A stretch of DNA of 64,000 bases from Caldilineae bacterium (GCA_020634555.1 JACKBK010000003.1:1-64000); one strand, 5' to 3'; numbered from the stretch's first letter, positions 1-10,221 are shown. The notes: a model not told the origin generated them from the sequence alone. Program-made: numbers and translations.

Positions 1-1840
1 GGGCGGAGCAGCGCAGATCGGCCGGCTGCGACTTGTACGATCCGCCCCGGTGTACCAGGCGAGCCAGCGCGGGCAACTTCTCCGGGTCGGTGATCTCGCG
101 GCCATCGGCGGGATCGTAGGGATAGCCATAATCGGGCTGCGCGGGTTGCAGTCCCCACAGCGAGCGGGTCCACTCCTGCACGTTGCCCAACAAATCCTCG
201 ACACCATACCCGCTGGCCCCGGCCGCGAAGGCCGTCACCGCCGTCGTCCCACTACTGCCGACATTGCACCGTCCTTCAACCCACTCATCGCCCCACGGAT
301 ACCGCCGCTTGTTTTCCCTTGTTTCCTTGTTTCCCTGTTTCCCTGTCCCCCTCTCCCCGCCGCCCGCCTTCTCCCACTCCGCCTCGCTGGGCAGCAGGTA
401 GTGGCGACCGGTCTGCTCGCTCAACCAGGCACAGTAAGCGACGGCGTCGTGCCAGTTCACGTTGACCACCGGGTGGTCCGGAAGTTCAGACGGCGGCTCG
501 CGGTTGAACCAGCCGCGCGGCGCGGGCTGCTCCTTGCAGTCCTTGATGAACGCGGCGTACTGGCGGACGGTCACAGGGTAGCGGGCGATGCGAAAGTCAG
601 GAAGCTCGACGGCGTGCTGCGGCTGCTCGGCGGCCGACGCGGCCGGGTCGTCGCTGCCCATTAGGAACGGCCCGCCGGGAATGAAGATCGTTTCCGGCTC
701 GAAGGGCTTCGTCTCAATCGTCGGGCGCCGGTCGCCCTGCGGCAGCTCGATCAGCCGGTTGTCGTCGGAGCGGCTGAAGAGCACCGGTGTGCCCCATTCT
801 GCGCCGTCGCCCAGGCCATAGACCGCCTTGCGCGCCTCGCTGACCGCCGCGTCTACCGGGTAGCCGTCGGCCAGCGCCCGGTAGAACTCGCGGCTAAGGG
901 TAATCGCCGCGCTGTCGCTGACCGGGAACTGCATCGCCACCACCGCCGGCAGTCCTTGCTGCACCAACTGCTGGGCGACCCCGGCAAAGGAGTCGCTGCG
1001 GCCGCTGGCCGCGCCCTCGCAGGCGTTGAGGAAGGCCAGCCGCAGGTCAGACTGGTCGTGCAGCAGCACGGTGAAACGCTCCGCCAGCACAGTCACCGGC
1101 TGTCCCGCCTCGTCCTCGAAGAGCAGGCCACCCTGGTTGTGCGCGTCATCGAAGTAGCCGTGGCCGACAAAGTGGATGACGTGGGCCGGACCGGAGCGCA
1201 GACGCGCCTGCAAGGCCGGCCAAGTCGCCGCGACGCGCTCCAATCGAACCTGGCGCTCGCCAAACCCGGAGACCGCCTCGCGCAGATTGTCCCACTCCTT
1301 CTCTACCGCCAGCGGCGTCACCCCGGCCGGATTGGACAGGACTGCCAGCACCACCAGCGGCGGCCCAACCGGCTGCAATTGCCCTGCAAAGGGCGCTTCC
1401 AGGTAGCGGACCAGCGGCGTCTCGACGGAGAGCGCCAGATAGCGCTGCAAGTCGGTCGAGTAGAGATATTCCCAGGGCAGATCGGACAAATCAGCCAGCC
1501 GCGGGTCGATGCGCAGGCTGATGCGCAGCCCGGAGTCTTCGCGAGCCGCCTCGTCCAGGCTGCGCTGCAAACACCGGCCCACATCGCCCGCAAAGACGGC
1601 CTGGTAGAGCTGCGACCCGAAATCACGGATATCGAGCGTTTGCCCTGCATCGCCGGCTGCGCCGAAGGCACGGGTGACCCCGGCAGTCTGCCAGAGGAAC
1701 GAAGCCAGGACATCCTCGCTGAAAGGAAGGGTAAAATCGCCACGCGCATCGCCGGCCGGCGAGCGGATCACGCGCGCTTCCAGCCGATCCTGTCCTTGAT
1801 CAATAAGCAGTTCGAATGTTTTGTAGTTTCCCGGAGGCAC
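1..1840 (-). CDS. CHAT peptidase / FGE-sulfatase-domain fusion, 3' end off the window
   Basis: The frame is open on the minus strand from a GTG at 1840 (AAGGA nine bases upstream) to the window edge, about 613 codons. Residues near 1-180 form the leader typical of CHAT proteins. A caspase-like CHAT domain follows, with the catalytic histidine in HFVGHGYFD (about His227) and the cysteine in LNACEGA (about Cys274). From about 385 an FGE-sulfatase / SUMF1-like domain begins (IPGGPFLMGS, EAEWEKA, LLGNVQEWT, HRGGSY). The GGSYKS segment lacks the first of the two catalytic cysteines of true formylglycine-generating enzymes, so this part is probably a binding fold rather than an oxidase. A Gly/Lys/Glu-rich insertion in the FGE part comes from a degenerate octamer repeat. 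The family is known from bacterial protease-signalling and possible defence contexts; the substrate is unknown. Confidence 0.88.
   Translation of the reverse strand, partial: MPPGNYKTFELLIDQGQDRLEARVIRSPAGDARGDFTLPFSEDVLASFLWQTAGVTRAFGAAGDAGQTLDIRDFGSQLYQAVFAGDVGRCLQRSLDEAAREDSGLRISLRIDPRLADLSDLPWEYLYSTDLQRYLALSVETPLVRYLEAPFAGQLQPVGPPLVVLAVLSNPAGVTPLAVEKEWDNLREAVSGFGERQVRLERVAATWPALQARLRSGPAHVIHFVGHGYFDDAHNQGGLLFEDEAGQPVTVLAERFTVLLHDQSDLRLAFLNACEGAASGRSDSFAGVAQQLVQQGLPAVVAMQFPVSDSAAITLSREFYRALADGYPVDAAVSEARKAVYGLGDGAEWGTPVLFSRSDDNRLIELPQGDRRPTIETKPFEPETIFIPGGPFLMGSDDPAASAAEQPQHAVELPDFRIARYPVTVRQYAAFIKDCKEQPAPRGWFNREPPSELPDHPVVNVNWHDAVAYCAWLSEQTGRHYLLPSEAEWEKAGGGERGTGKQGNKETRENKRRYPWGDEWVEGRCNVGSSGTTAVTAFAAGASGYGVEDLLGNVQEWTRSLWGLQPAQPDYGYPYDPADGREITDPEKLPALARLVHRGGSYKSQPADLRCSA
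304..372. repeat. Degenerate pyrimidine octamer repeat inside the CHAT-FGE gene
   Basis: About five tandem octamers of the type TTGTTTCC, CTGTTTCC, CTGTCCCC, CTCTCCCC lie inside the coding frame without breaking it. They are read on the minus strand as a short Gly/Lys/Glu/Asn-rich loop between EAEWEKA and the RRYPWG motif of the FGE domain. Similar tracts occur at 2958-3036 and 63480-63640. Confidence 0.7.
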
Positions 1841-2057
1841 CTGCGAGGTTCCTTGACTAGCTGCATGGCAGCAGGTTGCTGATAAGGGACGGGTAGTTCA
1901 GCATCCGTCTGTGGTTCAGATCGAATCGTCCCGCTGTGAGTGTCCCGGCCGAACGAGTTGGCAGTTGTTTTATTCGATTCTGGTCAATCAGGTGGCAAGC
2001 ACGCCCGATTATACCTTGTTGAACGTTTGTGTCAATCGAATTTCCTGAAGAACCCGA

Positions 2058-3449
2058 TCAGGAACTATCCCCTGCCAGCTTCCTCTCCAGCCGTTCTAGC
2101 CGGTGCTGGAGATCGGCCTGCGCCAGCTCGCGATCGGGGCCGGGCGGCATCTGGCTGGCAACGTGGACCGCCCACAGCGTCCACTTCCGGGCCGCTGTCA
2201 GGTCGCTGTCGTGCCACTCGTGGTGTTTAGCCAACTCGACAAACGGGGTGATGTCGTGGCCGGGGACGGAGGTGATCCAGTCCTGCCACAGGTCGGCGGC
2301 TTCGGCGCGGCGCTCCTGGCGTTTCAGCATCCAGGCCAGCCGGTTGAGCGCTACGACGCGAACGTCCGGCGGCAACGACAGGCTTAGCGCGCGCCGGTAG
2401 GCCGACTCACCCTGCTCGTGCCACGCCAGTTCCTCAAAGCAGCGGGCGATGCTGACCAGATCCACGGGGTGGAGTTCGTCCAACAGTAGACCACCGGCCT
2501 GGAACGGTGCGCAAAGAATCGCTGCCAGCGGCGCCATGTTGACGATGTCGTGCAGGTTGTGGTAGAAAACGCGCGCCACGTCGTCCAGCACCGCGGGCGT
2601 CACCGCATCGCCACCGCGGGCGTATTGCTGGTAGATCGACGGGATCAGCCAGCCGGGTACGTCCTCCTCGCTGCGTTCGAAACCCAGGATGTCGCGCTCC
2701 AGCGACCCCAGGGAACGGGAAGGCAGCCGCAGCCGCCAGCGCTGGCGCGCGGCCGGCAGCAAGTCGAAATGCAGCAATCCGTGCAACGATGACGGTTCGC
2801 GGTTGAGCAGATAGCGGTTCTCCAGCAACGGCGCATCGAAGGCGCGGCCGTTGAAGCTCACCAGCCCCGTGCATCGCGCCAGCACGGCACCCACCGCGCT
2901 CAACAGCGCCCGCTCCTGCCCCGGATTCTCCATAAACACCTGCCGCACCACATACTCTGTCCCCTTTCGCTCCTTTCCCTCCTTTCCCTCTTTTCCTTCC
3001 TCCCCTTCTTTCCCTGTTTCCCTTTCCTCAAACGTCCCAATCCCCACCATAAACGCAAACGTCCCCGCGCCGCCGGACAGCCCGCTGGTCTCGGTGTCGA
3101 TGAAAGCCGCGCGGCGGAAGTCGAAACCGGCCATCTCCTCGTTGCGGCTGCACGCCGCGACAGCCGCCCCGTCGATGGCCAGCGCCGCGCCCAGCGGCCA
3201 GCCGCCGCGCGCTTCGTCCAACGGGAAGCGCGTCTCGACCACGTGGCACGGACCGAACGCTGTCTCCACGATGCGCCCGCCGACCAGGTCCAGCAGCGTG
3301 AGGCCAGGGGACGGCAGGGTTGCCGGTTCGCGTTCCGGCGCGGCCGGCGGCGGCTTGATGCCCGCTCGCCCGCGTTTGATGCCCAGTTGCTGCAAGCGAC
3401 GCAGCCGCTGGGCGACCTCATCGTGCTGGCCGCCGGACTGGTCAGACAT
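2058..3449 (-). CDS. YprB-like RNase H-fold exonuclease domain protein
   Basis: A 463-residue protein whose middle part matches the YprB-type RNase H-like (DEDD) exonuclease fold: FIDTETSGLSGG carries the first acidic pair (DxE) and LVSFNGRAFDAPLL the second motif. The C-terminal third is helical and TPR-like (ESAYRRALSL, LNRLAWMLKRQE). It probably acts on single-stranded or structured nucleic acid in the cytoplasm, but the physiological substrate is not known. Between strands of the nuclease fold there is a low-complexity Glu/Gly/Lys stretch of about 25 residues encoded by a polypyrimidine repeat (2958-3036), unusual for this family. The ATG starts one base after the stop of the upstream CPBP gene, so the two are probably translationally coupled. 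Confidence 0.8.
   Translation of the reverse strand: MSDQSGGQHDEVAQRLRRLQQLGIKRGRAGIKPPPAAPEREPATLPSPGLTLLDLVGGRIVETAFGPCHVVETRFPLDEARGGWPLGAALAIDGAAVAACSRNEEMAGFDFRRAAFIDTETSGLSGGAGTFAFMVGIGTFEERETGKEGEEGKEGKEGKERKGTEYVVRQVFMENPGQERALLSAVGAVLARCTGLVSFNGRAFDAPLLENRYLLNREPSSLHGLLHFDLLPAARQRWRLRLPSRSLGSLERDILGFERSEEDVPGWLIPSIYQQYARGGDAVTPAVLDDVARVFYHNLHDIVNMAPLAAILCAPFQAGGLLLDELHPVDLVSIARCFEELAWHEQGESAYRRALSLSLPPDVRVVALNRLAWMLKRQERRAEAADLWQDWITSVPGHDITPFVELAKHHEWHDSDLTAARKWTLWAVHVASQMPPGPDRELAQADLQHRLERLERKLAGDSS
2958..3036. repeat. Polypyrimidine 9-mer/8-mer repeat inside the yprB-like gene
   Basis: Tandem degenerate units of the type CCTTTCCCT, then CTTTCCCTG, on the + strand, that is purine-rich on the coding (minus) strand. 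The tract preserves the reading frame and encodes a Glu/Gly/Lys-rich insertion in the nuclease domain. It resembles the tracts at 304-372 and 63480-63640. Confidence 0.75.
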
Positions 3450-3450
3450 C

Positions 3451-4425
3451 CTACTGCCCCACGGTTGGAAGCATGACCGAAACGAAATTGTAGCCGAAGT
3501 GGACGAGGATGCACACGGTCAGGCTGGTGCGATAGCGCAGAACGCCTAACACAAGCGCGATGGCGAAGATGATGCCCACCGCCGGCGAAACGCCGTATTG
3601 GCTGTGGATGATGGTGAACAGGACGGAAGTGAGCAGCAAGCGGAACGGCGGCAACATCGCGCCGCGAAAGATCATCTCCTCGCCTAGCGCGGCCGCCAGC
3701 CCGATGGTCAGCGCGCCGGCCAGCCCGGTCATGTCCCCCAGCAGCAAGTTGCTGGCATCGGAGATCTCGGCGAACCCGACCGGATCGAGAGCCTGCCAGA
3801 CCAGCGAATAGACGATCTGGAAAGCAACCAGACCGATCACCGCGGCGACCGCGATGCCCAGATGGCGCAGGGTCAGCCGCTTGAAGCCCAACCGGTCGAT
3901 GGTCTCCCGCCAGTTGCGGCGAGCGAGAAAGCCAACACCGGTCACGGCCAGCAGAACCATGCCCAGCGCCTGAGCCCACAGCAGGCCGATGGTCACGCTG
4001 CCGCCACCCAGCTCGCCCAACACCGCCGGGTCGCTCAGCAGCGGCTGCTGGCCGATGCCGGACCCCACCAGGTAGACCGCGTAGACCAGCGCCGTCATCG
4101 TGACAGCCGAGTTTGGATTGAAGGGCAGCCAGCGGGCCAGCAGGCGCGGTACGGGCGGGAGCATCGGCACGAAGGCCACCAACCCGGTGAGGATCATAGC
4201 CACTCCCAGCACGCCGTACGCGTCGCCCATGCCGGATGACATGCCCGGCACATCGATCAGCCCTAGCGCCGAGATAGCCAGTCCAAGGAACAAGACCAGC
4301 ATATTGAGCCCGGCCAACCCCAGATAAGTCAGCCAGCGAAAAACGCGATCCCGGGACTCCAGATTGGCCAGGATCAGCACGATCGACAGCAACACGAAGG
4401 GAAAGAGCGTCAGTCCGATTTCCAT
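3451..4425 (-). CDS. CPBP-family intramembrane metalloprotease
   Basis: A 324-residue protein with about eight hydrophobic segments. The CPBP (CAAX protease / bacteriocin-processing) signature is clear: the Glu-Glu motif in LGEEMIFRG (residues 249-250), a histidine in IIHSQYG (about 274) and a third metal ligand region in LVHFGYNF (about 308). Family members are membrane-embedded endopeptidases, often of unknown substrate. The ATG has AGGAG seven bases upstream. It is the first gene of a two-gene unit with the YprB-like nuclease, which starts one base after its stop. Confidence 0.88.
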   Translation of the reverse strand: MEIGLTLFPFVLLSIVLILANLESRDRVFRWLTYLGLAGLNMLVLFLGLAISALGLIDVPGMSSGMGDAYGVLGVAMILTGLVAFVPMLPPVPRLLARWLPFNPNSAVTMTALVYAVYLVGSGIGQQPLLSDPAVLGELGGGSVTIGLLWAQALGMVLLAVTGVGFLARRNWRETIDRLGFKRLTLRHLGIAVAAVIGLVAFQIVYSLVWQALDPVGFAEISDASNLLLGDMTGLAGALTIGLAAALGEEMIFRGAMLPPFRLLLTSVLFTIIHSQYGVSPAVGIIFAIALVLGVLRYRTSLTVCILVHFGYNFVSVMLPTVGQ

Positions 4426-4485
4426 GAATTACTCCTGTTGGCAGGAATTATCGCCCGCGCTCTGCAAAGCTGCAAATCGAAACTT

Positions 4486-6009
4486 TCAAGTCTGCCAGCC
4501 GGCCAGCGCAGCGGCAACATTGGCCGGCAACGCCTCGCCGCAGCGCTCACGCAGATACGCCAGCACCCGCTCCGCCGGGATTCCCTGCCGCGCCGCGCGC
4601 CGCAGACCAGTCTGGGTGATGCGGTAGCGAAACAGCGGCTCAGCAGCGTGGACGATCGGTTCCCAGGTCGTGAAACGTGCGACGCGGAAACGGTCGATCA
4701 GCGGCGCGTCGGCAGGTATCTCAACTGCGAAATCTGGAAGAACCACCGGCTGGCCGGTACTGTCGAACATAGGTGGCGCCTCTCCTGCCAACCAGCGCGC
4801 GCCATCTTCTGTGAGACGAAAGAGGGGCGCGCCCGCCGCGTCCAGCCCGGATTGCACCGCTCCCAGCCAGCTCAACGAACCGCCCAGCAGGAAGCGCAGC
4901 AACTCGCCCTCGACCTCATCCCAGCCCTCGAAGCCGCGCAGAAAGACCGGATCGTCGCGGCGACGGATGTACCATGTGTTGTAGTCGCCATCGGGCCGCT
5001 GAAAGTCGGGCGCATGCCCCTTGACGGCGGCTACGAAATCCGCCACCTTATACCAGCACTGCGCGTCCAGCGATGCCAGCAGCGGGAGCAGGCGCGCCCG
5101 GCTCGCTTCTGGATCATTGCTCCAACTGCCGGTTTCCTCGCAGCTTAACGAGGGCGTGCGGCAGAGGTCGTTCCAACCGGCAGAGCTGCGCCAGGCATCC
5201 AACAGCACACGCCGTTGCTCCGCCCGCGTCGCCAGCAACCACTGGTGTACCGGCTGCGCGTTGAGCCGCAGTGAATTGCCCGCAGCGCGCAGCCACCCCA
5301 TGTCGTTGGCCAGCGCGAAGGCCAGTGCGGCTACGCTGCCCGGCGCGCGCGGATCAACCAGTTCGGAAGCTTCGGTCGGCTGCAACATTAAACTGGCCAG
5401 TGCGTATAGACTTGTGACGCGCCACGCAGGTGGTTCGCCTGGCCCACCTGACCGGGCTTCGCCAGCTTGCACCAGACAGAGCAACGAGCAAACATCGTGC
5501 AGCAACGAGTCGTCGGCCGGCGCGATGGTGTTTGGAGCGATCGTCGCGGGCACGCTGAAACCTTCGGTCTCTGTCTGAAGCTGGGGCAACAACGGCGCCA
5601 GATCGGCGGGAATGGCCAGGAACTCGGTCAGACCCTCCGGCGTCTCAGCAAAGGTGCGGTAGATCAGACCGAGATACCAGAGCGTTTCGCTGGCGTTAGC
5701 AGGGCTGCGATGCGGACGCTCGCGCTCCAGCCGGCCGGGACCAAAGGCGCGTATCGAGCCGTAGCGCCGCTCGAACGTAGCTGCCACCATGCGCCCTCCC
5801 TCCTGGATCAGGTGGGCCAGCGCATCACGGGCTGCCGGTGGCAGGTCAGCGACTGCATCTGCCAGGTACGTGCGTTCAGCTATCACAGCGGCAAGCTCGT
5901 CGGCCATTGCGCGCGGCGTGTTGCTGGAGAGAGCAACGCCATGGTTTTCAGCCAAGGCGCGCAGCATGGCTGGCGAGAAGTCCTGTAACGTACGCAGAAG
6001 CGTGCTCAT
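4486..6009 (-). CDS. Winged-helix protein related to XPB/helicase-associated domains
   Basis: 507 residues from the ATG at 6009; a GTG nine codons upstream (6036) would place the start inside a palindrome, so the inner ATG is preferred. The N-terminal part (SPAMLRALAENHG, MADELAAVI, ARDALAHLIQEGGRM, FERRYG) reads as tandem winged-helix segments like those of 'helicase-associated domain' proteins that resemble the N-terminal part of XPB/Ssl2. No helicase motifs (P-loop, DEAD/DEAH) are present, so it is not an active helicase by itself. The C-terminal part (AARQGIPAERVLAYLRERCG) resembles the XPB-type terminal helices. Function unknown; a nucleic-acid-associated role is an inference. Its promoter region holds a 35-bp palindrome. 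Confidence 0.6.
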   Translation of the reverse strand: MSTLLRTLQDFSPAMLRALAENHGVALSSNTPRAMADELAAVIAERTYLADAVADLPPAARDALAHLIQEGGRMVAATFERRYGSIRAFGPGRLERERPHRSPANASETLWYLGLIYRTFAETPEGLTEFLAIPADLAPLLPQLQTETEGFSVPATIAPNTIAPADDSLLHDVCSLLCLVQAGEARSGGPGEPPAWRVTSLYALASLMLQPTEASELVDPRAPGSVAALAFALANDMGWLRAAGNSLRLNAQPVHQWLLATRAEQRRVLLDAWRSSAGWNDLCRTPSLSCEETGSWSNDPEASRARLLPLLASLDAQCWYKVADFVAAVKGHAPDFQRPDGDYNTWYIRRRDDPVFLRGFEGWDEVEGELLRFLLGGSLSWLGAVQSGLDAAGAPLFRLTEDGARWLAGEAPPMFDSTGQPVVLPDFAVEIPADAPLIDRFRVARFTTWEPIVHAAEPLFRYRITQTGLRRAARQGIPAERVLAYLRERCGEALPANVAAALAGWQT

Positions 6010-6024
6010 TGTAGTTAGTAGCCA

Positions 6025-6059
6025 GGTGAAAGTCACTTTCGGAAAGTGATTGTCACCTA
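6025..6059. promoter_or_regulatory. 35-bp near-perfect palindrome, probable operator
   Basis: The core arms CACTTTC and GAAAGTG are separated by one base, and outer arms AGGTGA and TCACCT complete a palindrome with only two mismatched pairs. It lies directly upstream of the winged-helix gene (minus) and upstream of the DUF1232 promoter (plus), a typical place for a regulator binding site. No regulator has been identified. Confidence 0.6.
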
Positions 6060-6079
6060 AACATCAGGTCGTGATCGAT

Positions 6080-6109
6080 TTGGCGATTGCAAAGGATGAG
6101 CGGTATAAT
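6080..6109 (+). promoter_or_regulatory. Probable sigma-70-type promoter for the DUF1232 gene
   Basis: TATAAT at 6104-6109 with TTGGCG at 6080-6085 (spacing 18). It points into the DUF1232-MerR gene pair. The roughly 90-base leader contains a short inverted repeat (AGCGTTT / AAACGCT). Confidence 0.55.
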
Positions 6110-6206
6110 CGGCCAGCGTTTGCAAAACGCTCACGCTTCCGAATCGCTCAATCGCTCACGACCTCAACCAACAAGGTTATGATCGAAAGGAGTGAGAAGT
6201 ATCCCA

Positions 6207-6647
6207 ATGGCTAACACAAGAACCAACACCAACCAATCCGGTGGTTTCCTGGACGACCTGCTGCTCAACGGCCAGATCGCATGGAAGCTCTACACCGATC
6301 CGCGAGTTTCGATGCTGTTGAAAGTCGCCGTGCCGGTGATTGCTCTGCTGTACTTCATCATGCCAATCGACCTGCTGCCCGACTTCATTCCTGTACTCGG
6401 ACAGTTGGACGAAGTGGCCATCGCGTTGCTGCTGATCCGCATGTTTGTCGCGCTGGCGCCGACCGATATTGTGGCCGAGTATCGCAACAAGGCCACAGGC
6501 AGCGGATTTGGCGCGCAGGCAAGCTCGGCCGGCAAGACCAGCAACAACAGCGGTGCATCACACAAGGCGAGCAGCAACGGCGCCGGCGCTCAGACCGCTT
6601 ATGACGACGTGGTGGACGCCGAATACCGAGTGGTGGACGATGACTAA
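6207..6647 (+). CDS. DUF1232 small membrane protein
   Basis: 146 residues from the ATG at 6207; a GTG at 6192 directly abuts the AAAGGAG motif and is less likely. Residues near 12-80 form the DUF1232 (YkvA-like) domain: KLYTDPRVSMLLK, then a hydrophobic segment leading into YFIMPIDLLPDFIPVLG and a second hydrophobic stretch. The DLLPDFIPxLG motif is diagnostic. The C-terminal tail is Ser/Gly/Ala-rich and ends acidic. The function of the family is unknown; a membrane-associated role is inferred. Its last eight bases overlap the start of the MerR-like gene, so the two are probably translated together. Confidence 0.85.
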   Translation: MANTRTNTNQSGGFLDDLLLNGQIAWKLYTDPRVSMLLKVAVPVIALLYFIMPIDLLPDFIPVLGQLDEVAIALLLIRMFVALAPTDIVAEYRNKATGSGFGAQASSAGKTSNNSGASHKASSNGAGAQTAYDDVVDAEYRVVDDD

Positions 6648-7461
6648 CGACCCGTCTCTGGCCTCAGCTGGACAGTCTAATCTGTACCGTCCGGCTGAGG
6701 TTGCGCAACTTCTGGGGATCAGCGCTGCCACCCTGCGGCGTTGGTCGAATCGCTTTGCGGATTTCCTCGTTCTCAACGACGGTACCTCCGAAGGAGGCAG
6801 CCATCGCCGCTATACCTCGGACGATGTGGCCGTCTTGCAGCGCGTCCAGGAGTTGCTCGACCAGGGACTGACCTACGAACAGGTCGCCGAACAACTGACC
6901 CAAGATCTTGTGTCCACTGAGCCGGATGATTCGGACGCCGTGATCATCGACAACGCCGAGGAAAGCGTTGCCGGCGAGGACAACGTGCAGGATCAGGAAC
7001 TTCCGCTGGACAGCGATGAACACCTGCCTGCAGAAGTGCTTCCACCCGCGGCCCGCTTCCTGCAAGACGCGGTCAAGAACCTGACCGACACCCAGCAGAT
7101 CATTCTCAACAGCCAGATCGCCAGCCGCGACCTGATGGGCGTGATGATTCAGGACAACCTGAATCTCAAGGGCGAGAACACCGATCTCCGTGAGCGAATG
7201 CTGGAACTGGAGCGAGAACTGGGCGAGCAGCGCCGCTACCATGGAGACTACCGTGAGCGAATGGAGACCCGGGTGCGCGTCCTGGAGGATGCCGTCTCCA
7301 AGCTCATGGCGAGTCAGCGTTCTCCAACGCCGCCGCCCCAACAACCACAGCAACCCTACGGATCGCCGCCGCCGACCTATCCACAGCAATACCAGCAACC
7401 CTACGCCGCGCCGCAGCAACAGGAACGGCGCAGCTTCTGGTCAAGGCTCATCGGCGGTTAG
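6640..7461 (+). CDS. MerR-like HTH protein with coiled coil and Pro/Gln-rich tail
   Basis: 273 residues from the ATG at 6640, overlapping the DUF1232 stop. An N-terminal MerR-type winged helix is visible (LYRPAEVAQLLGISAATLRRW, then HRRYTSDDVAVLQRVQELL). The middle is rich in Asp/Glu. A predicted coiled coil follows (LKGENTDLRERMLELEREL). The C-terminus is Pro/Gln-rich and ends with a short basic/aromatic motif (RRSFWSRLIGG). The effector domain of classical MerR regulators is absent, so this could be a DNA-binding scaffold rather than a metal or drug sensor. It is convergent with rimO (7 bases between stops). Confidence 0.75.
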   Translation: MTNDPSLASAGQSNLYRPAEVAQLLGISAATLRRWSNRFADFLVLNDGTSEGGSHRRYTSDDVAVLQRVQELLDQGLTYEQVAEQLTQDLVSTEPDDSDAVIIDNAEESVAGEDNVQDQELPLDSDEHLPAEVLPPAARFLQDAVKNLTDTQQIILNSQIASRDLMGVMIQDNLNLKGENTDLRERMLELERELGEQRRYHGDYRERMETRVRVLEDAVSKLMASQRSPTPPPQQPQQPYGSPPPTYPQQYQQPYAAPQQQERRSFWSRLIGG

Positions 7462-7468
7462 CCTACCC

Positions 7469-8920
<1,452 letters not shown>

Positions 8921-9008
8921 CGTAGACTCGTTCCTCAAAACAGTGTAGACATGAAAAGGCAGCGAAGTTGTACCTTCGCCGCCTGAGTTTGGTGTGCCGG
9001 TGTGTTGA

Positions 9009-9998
9009 TCAGGACGCCGGTGTGTCGGTCGGTGCGGGCACCGGCGTGTCAGTTGGCGCCGGAGAGGGAGCCGCCGTCGGCGTGGTCTCGATGATCTCGC
9101 CGTCCACCAGATCCCAGCGGCGCTCGACAACCTCGCCTGGCCCACCAAGGAACGGCAGGTCTTCGTTGTTGAGAGTTACCTTGACGCCGGCAGCGTTGCC
9201 GGTGCGCAGCACAATCGACTCCCTGGCCTCCCAATCGCCCTCGTTACCCTGCTCCATGACAGTCTCGCTGGCGACCTGGCCGTCGATGACCAGCCTGATC
9301 CAGGAACGAGCCAGCAGGTTGAGATGCAGACGCATCACATCTGAAACAACGGGCGGCGCCGTCTCTTGCGGTTCAACAGTGGCATCGACTCCCGCATCCG
9401 CAGTCGATGAACCGACAACCACTTCAGTGGTAGTCGGTGCGGCAACTGGCTCCGCGGTATCAGCCGGAGTCGCTGTTACCCGGTTCAGTTCCTCGACCGG
9501 GGTCGCCGTTATCGTCGGCTCCGGTCCCAGAACCTCTCCTGGCTGTGGCAGGTTCTGCGGAAGCGCGGTCAGGTTGTTGACCCAGGCCGGCCGGAAGGCA
9601 TAGATCCACCAGCCCGCAGACACCACAACAACCAGCAGCAACACAACAAGAATCCAGCGCCACGGGATGCGTCTCGGCGGCTCCTCTGCCAGTGTAAGCT
9701 CGATGGGGCGGTAATCCAGCGGCCGTTCCGCCGGGGTCTGCTCTTCGTCTGTCTGAGGAGCAGACGTGTTGGGCTGGCGTGCATACATGCCCACGACCTC
9801 TTCGGGATTTAGCCCCAAGAAGATGGCATATTTGCGCAAAAAGCCGCGTGTCGGGACATCGCCAGGCAGCGCGTCCCAATCCTCGGTTTCCATGGCCGCG
9901 ATGAACTTCTGGCGAATGCGCGTGCGATCCTCGGCTTCAGCCAGGCTGAACCCTTGTGCCTCGCGTGCCTCGCGCAGCGCGTGTCCGAGCTCGTTCAT
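9009..9998 (-). CDS. RodZ-like HTH / transmembrane protein
   Basis: 329 residues. Residues 1-70 form an HTH_25-type helix-turn-helix (LREAREAQGFSLAEAEDRT) as in RodZ. One transmembrane helix lies near 113-133 (IPWRWILVVLLLVVVVSAGW). A Thr/Pro-rich external linker follows, then a DUF4115 beta domain (SWIRLVIDGQV, GNAAGVKVTLNN) and a second Pro/Thr repeat tail. RodZ links MreB to the cell envelope in rod-shaped bacteria; whether this lineage uses it for shape is not shown here. It is the first gene of a transcript that continues into rimO, behind a consensus promoter. Confidence 0.82.
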   Translation of the reverse strand: MNELGHALREAREAQGFSLAEAEDRTRIRQKFIAAMETEDWDALPGDVPTRGFLRKYAIFLGLNPEEVVGMYARQPNTSAPQTDEEQTPAERPLDYRPIELTLAEEPPRRIPWRWILVVLLLVVVVSAGWWIYAFRPAWVNNLTALPQNLPQPGEVLGPEPTITATPVEELNRVTATPADTAEPVAAPTTTEVVVGSSTADAGVDATVEPQETAPPVVSDVMRLHLNLLARSWIRLVIDGQVASETVMEQGNEGDWEARESIVLRTGNAAGVKVTLNNEDLPFLGGPGEVVERRWDLVDGEIIETTPTAAPSPAPTDTPVPAPTDTPAS

Positions 9999-10066
9999 GC
10001 GGGACTCTGAGGCCCCTTGATGGTATGCGGAGTTCGATACATAGGTGCGTTCGACATACTGCGGTG

Positions 10067-10095
10067 ACTATACTTGCAAGATCAGCGTTTGTCAA
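10067..10095 (-). promoter_or_regulatory. Consensus promoter of the rodZ-rimO unit
   Basis: Read on the minus strand: TTGACA (10090-10095), a 17-base spacer, then TATAGT (10067-10072). This is close to the housekeeping sigma consensus and points to the rodZ-like gene, leaving a leader of about 60 bases. Confidence 0.75.
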
Positions 10096-10221
10096 AAACG
10101 TTCACGAGTCTGCAACAGACGCTAGCTGGTCGTTGAGCCCGCCCAAGCCGCGGCGGGTGGTGTAAGTGACTGTGGCCTTTTTGCATCCAAAGTTACAGGC
10201 AGTGGCGGATTCGGACAATGT

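Noticed and set aside
304..372. Octamer tract as a CRISPR array
   Set aside because: Units are 8 bases, contiguous and degenerate, without spacers.
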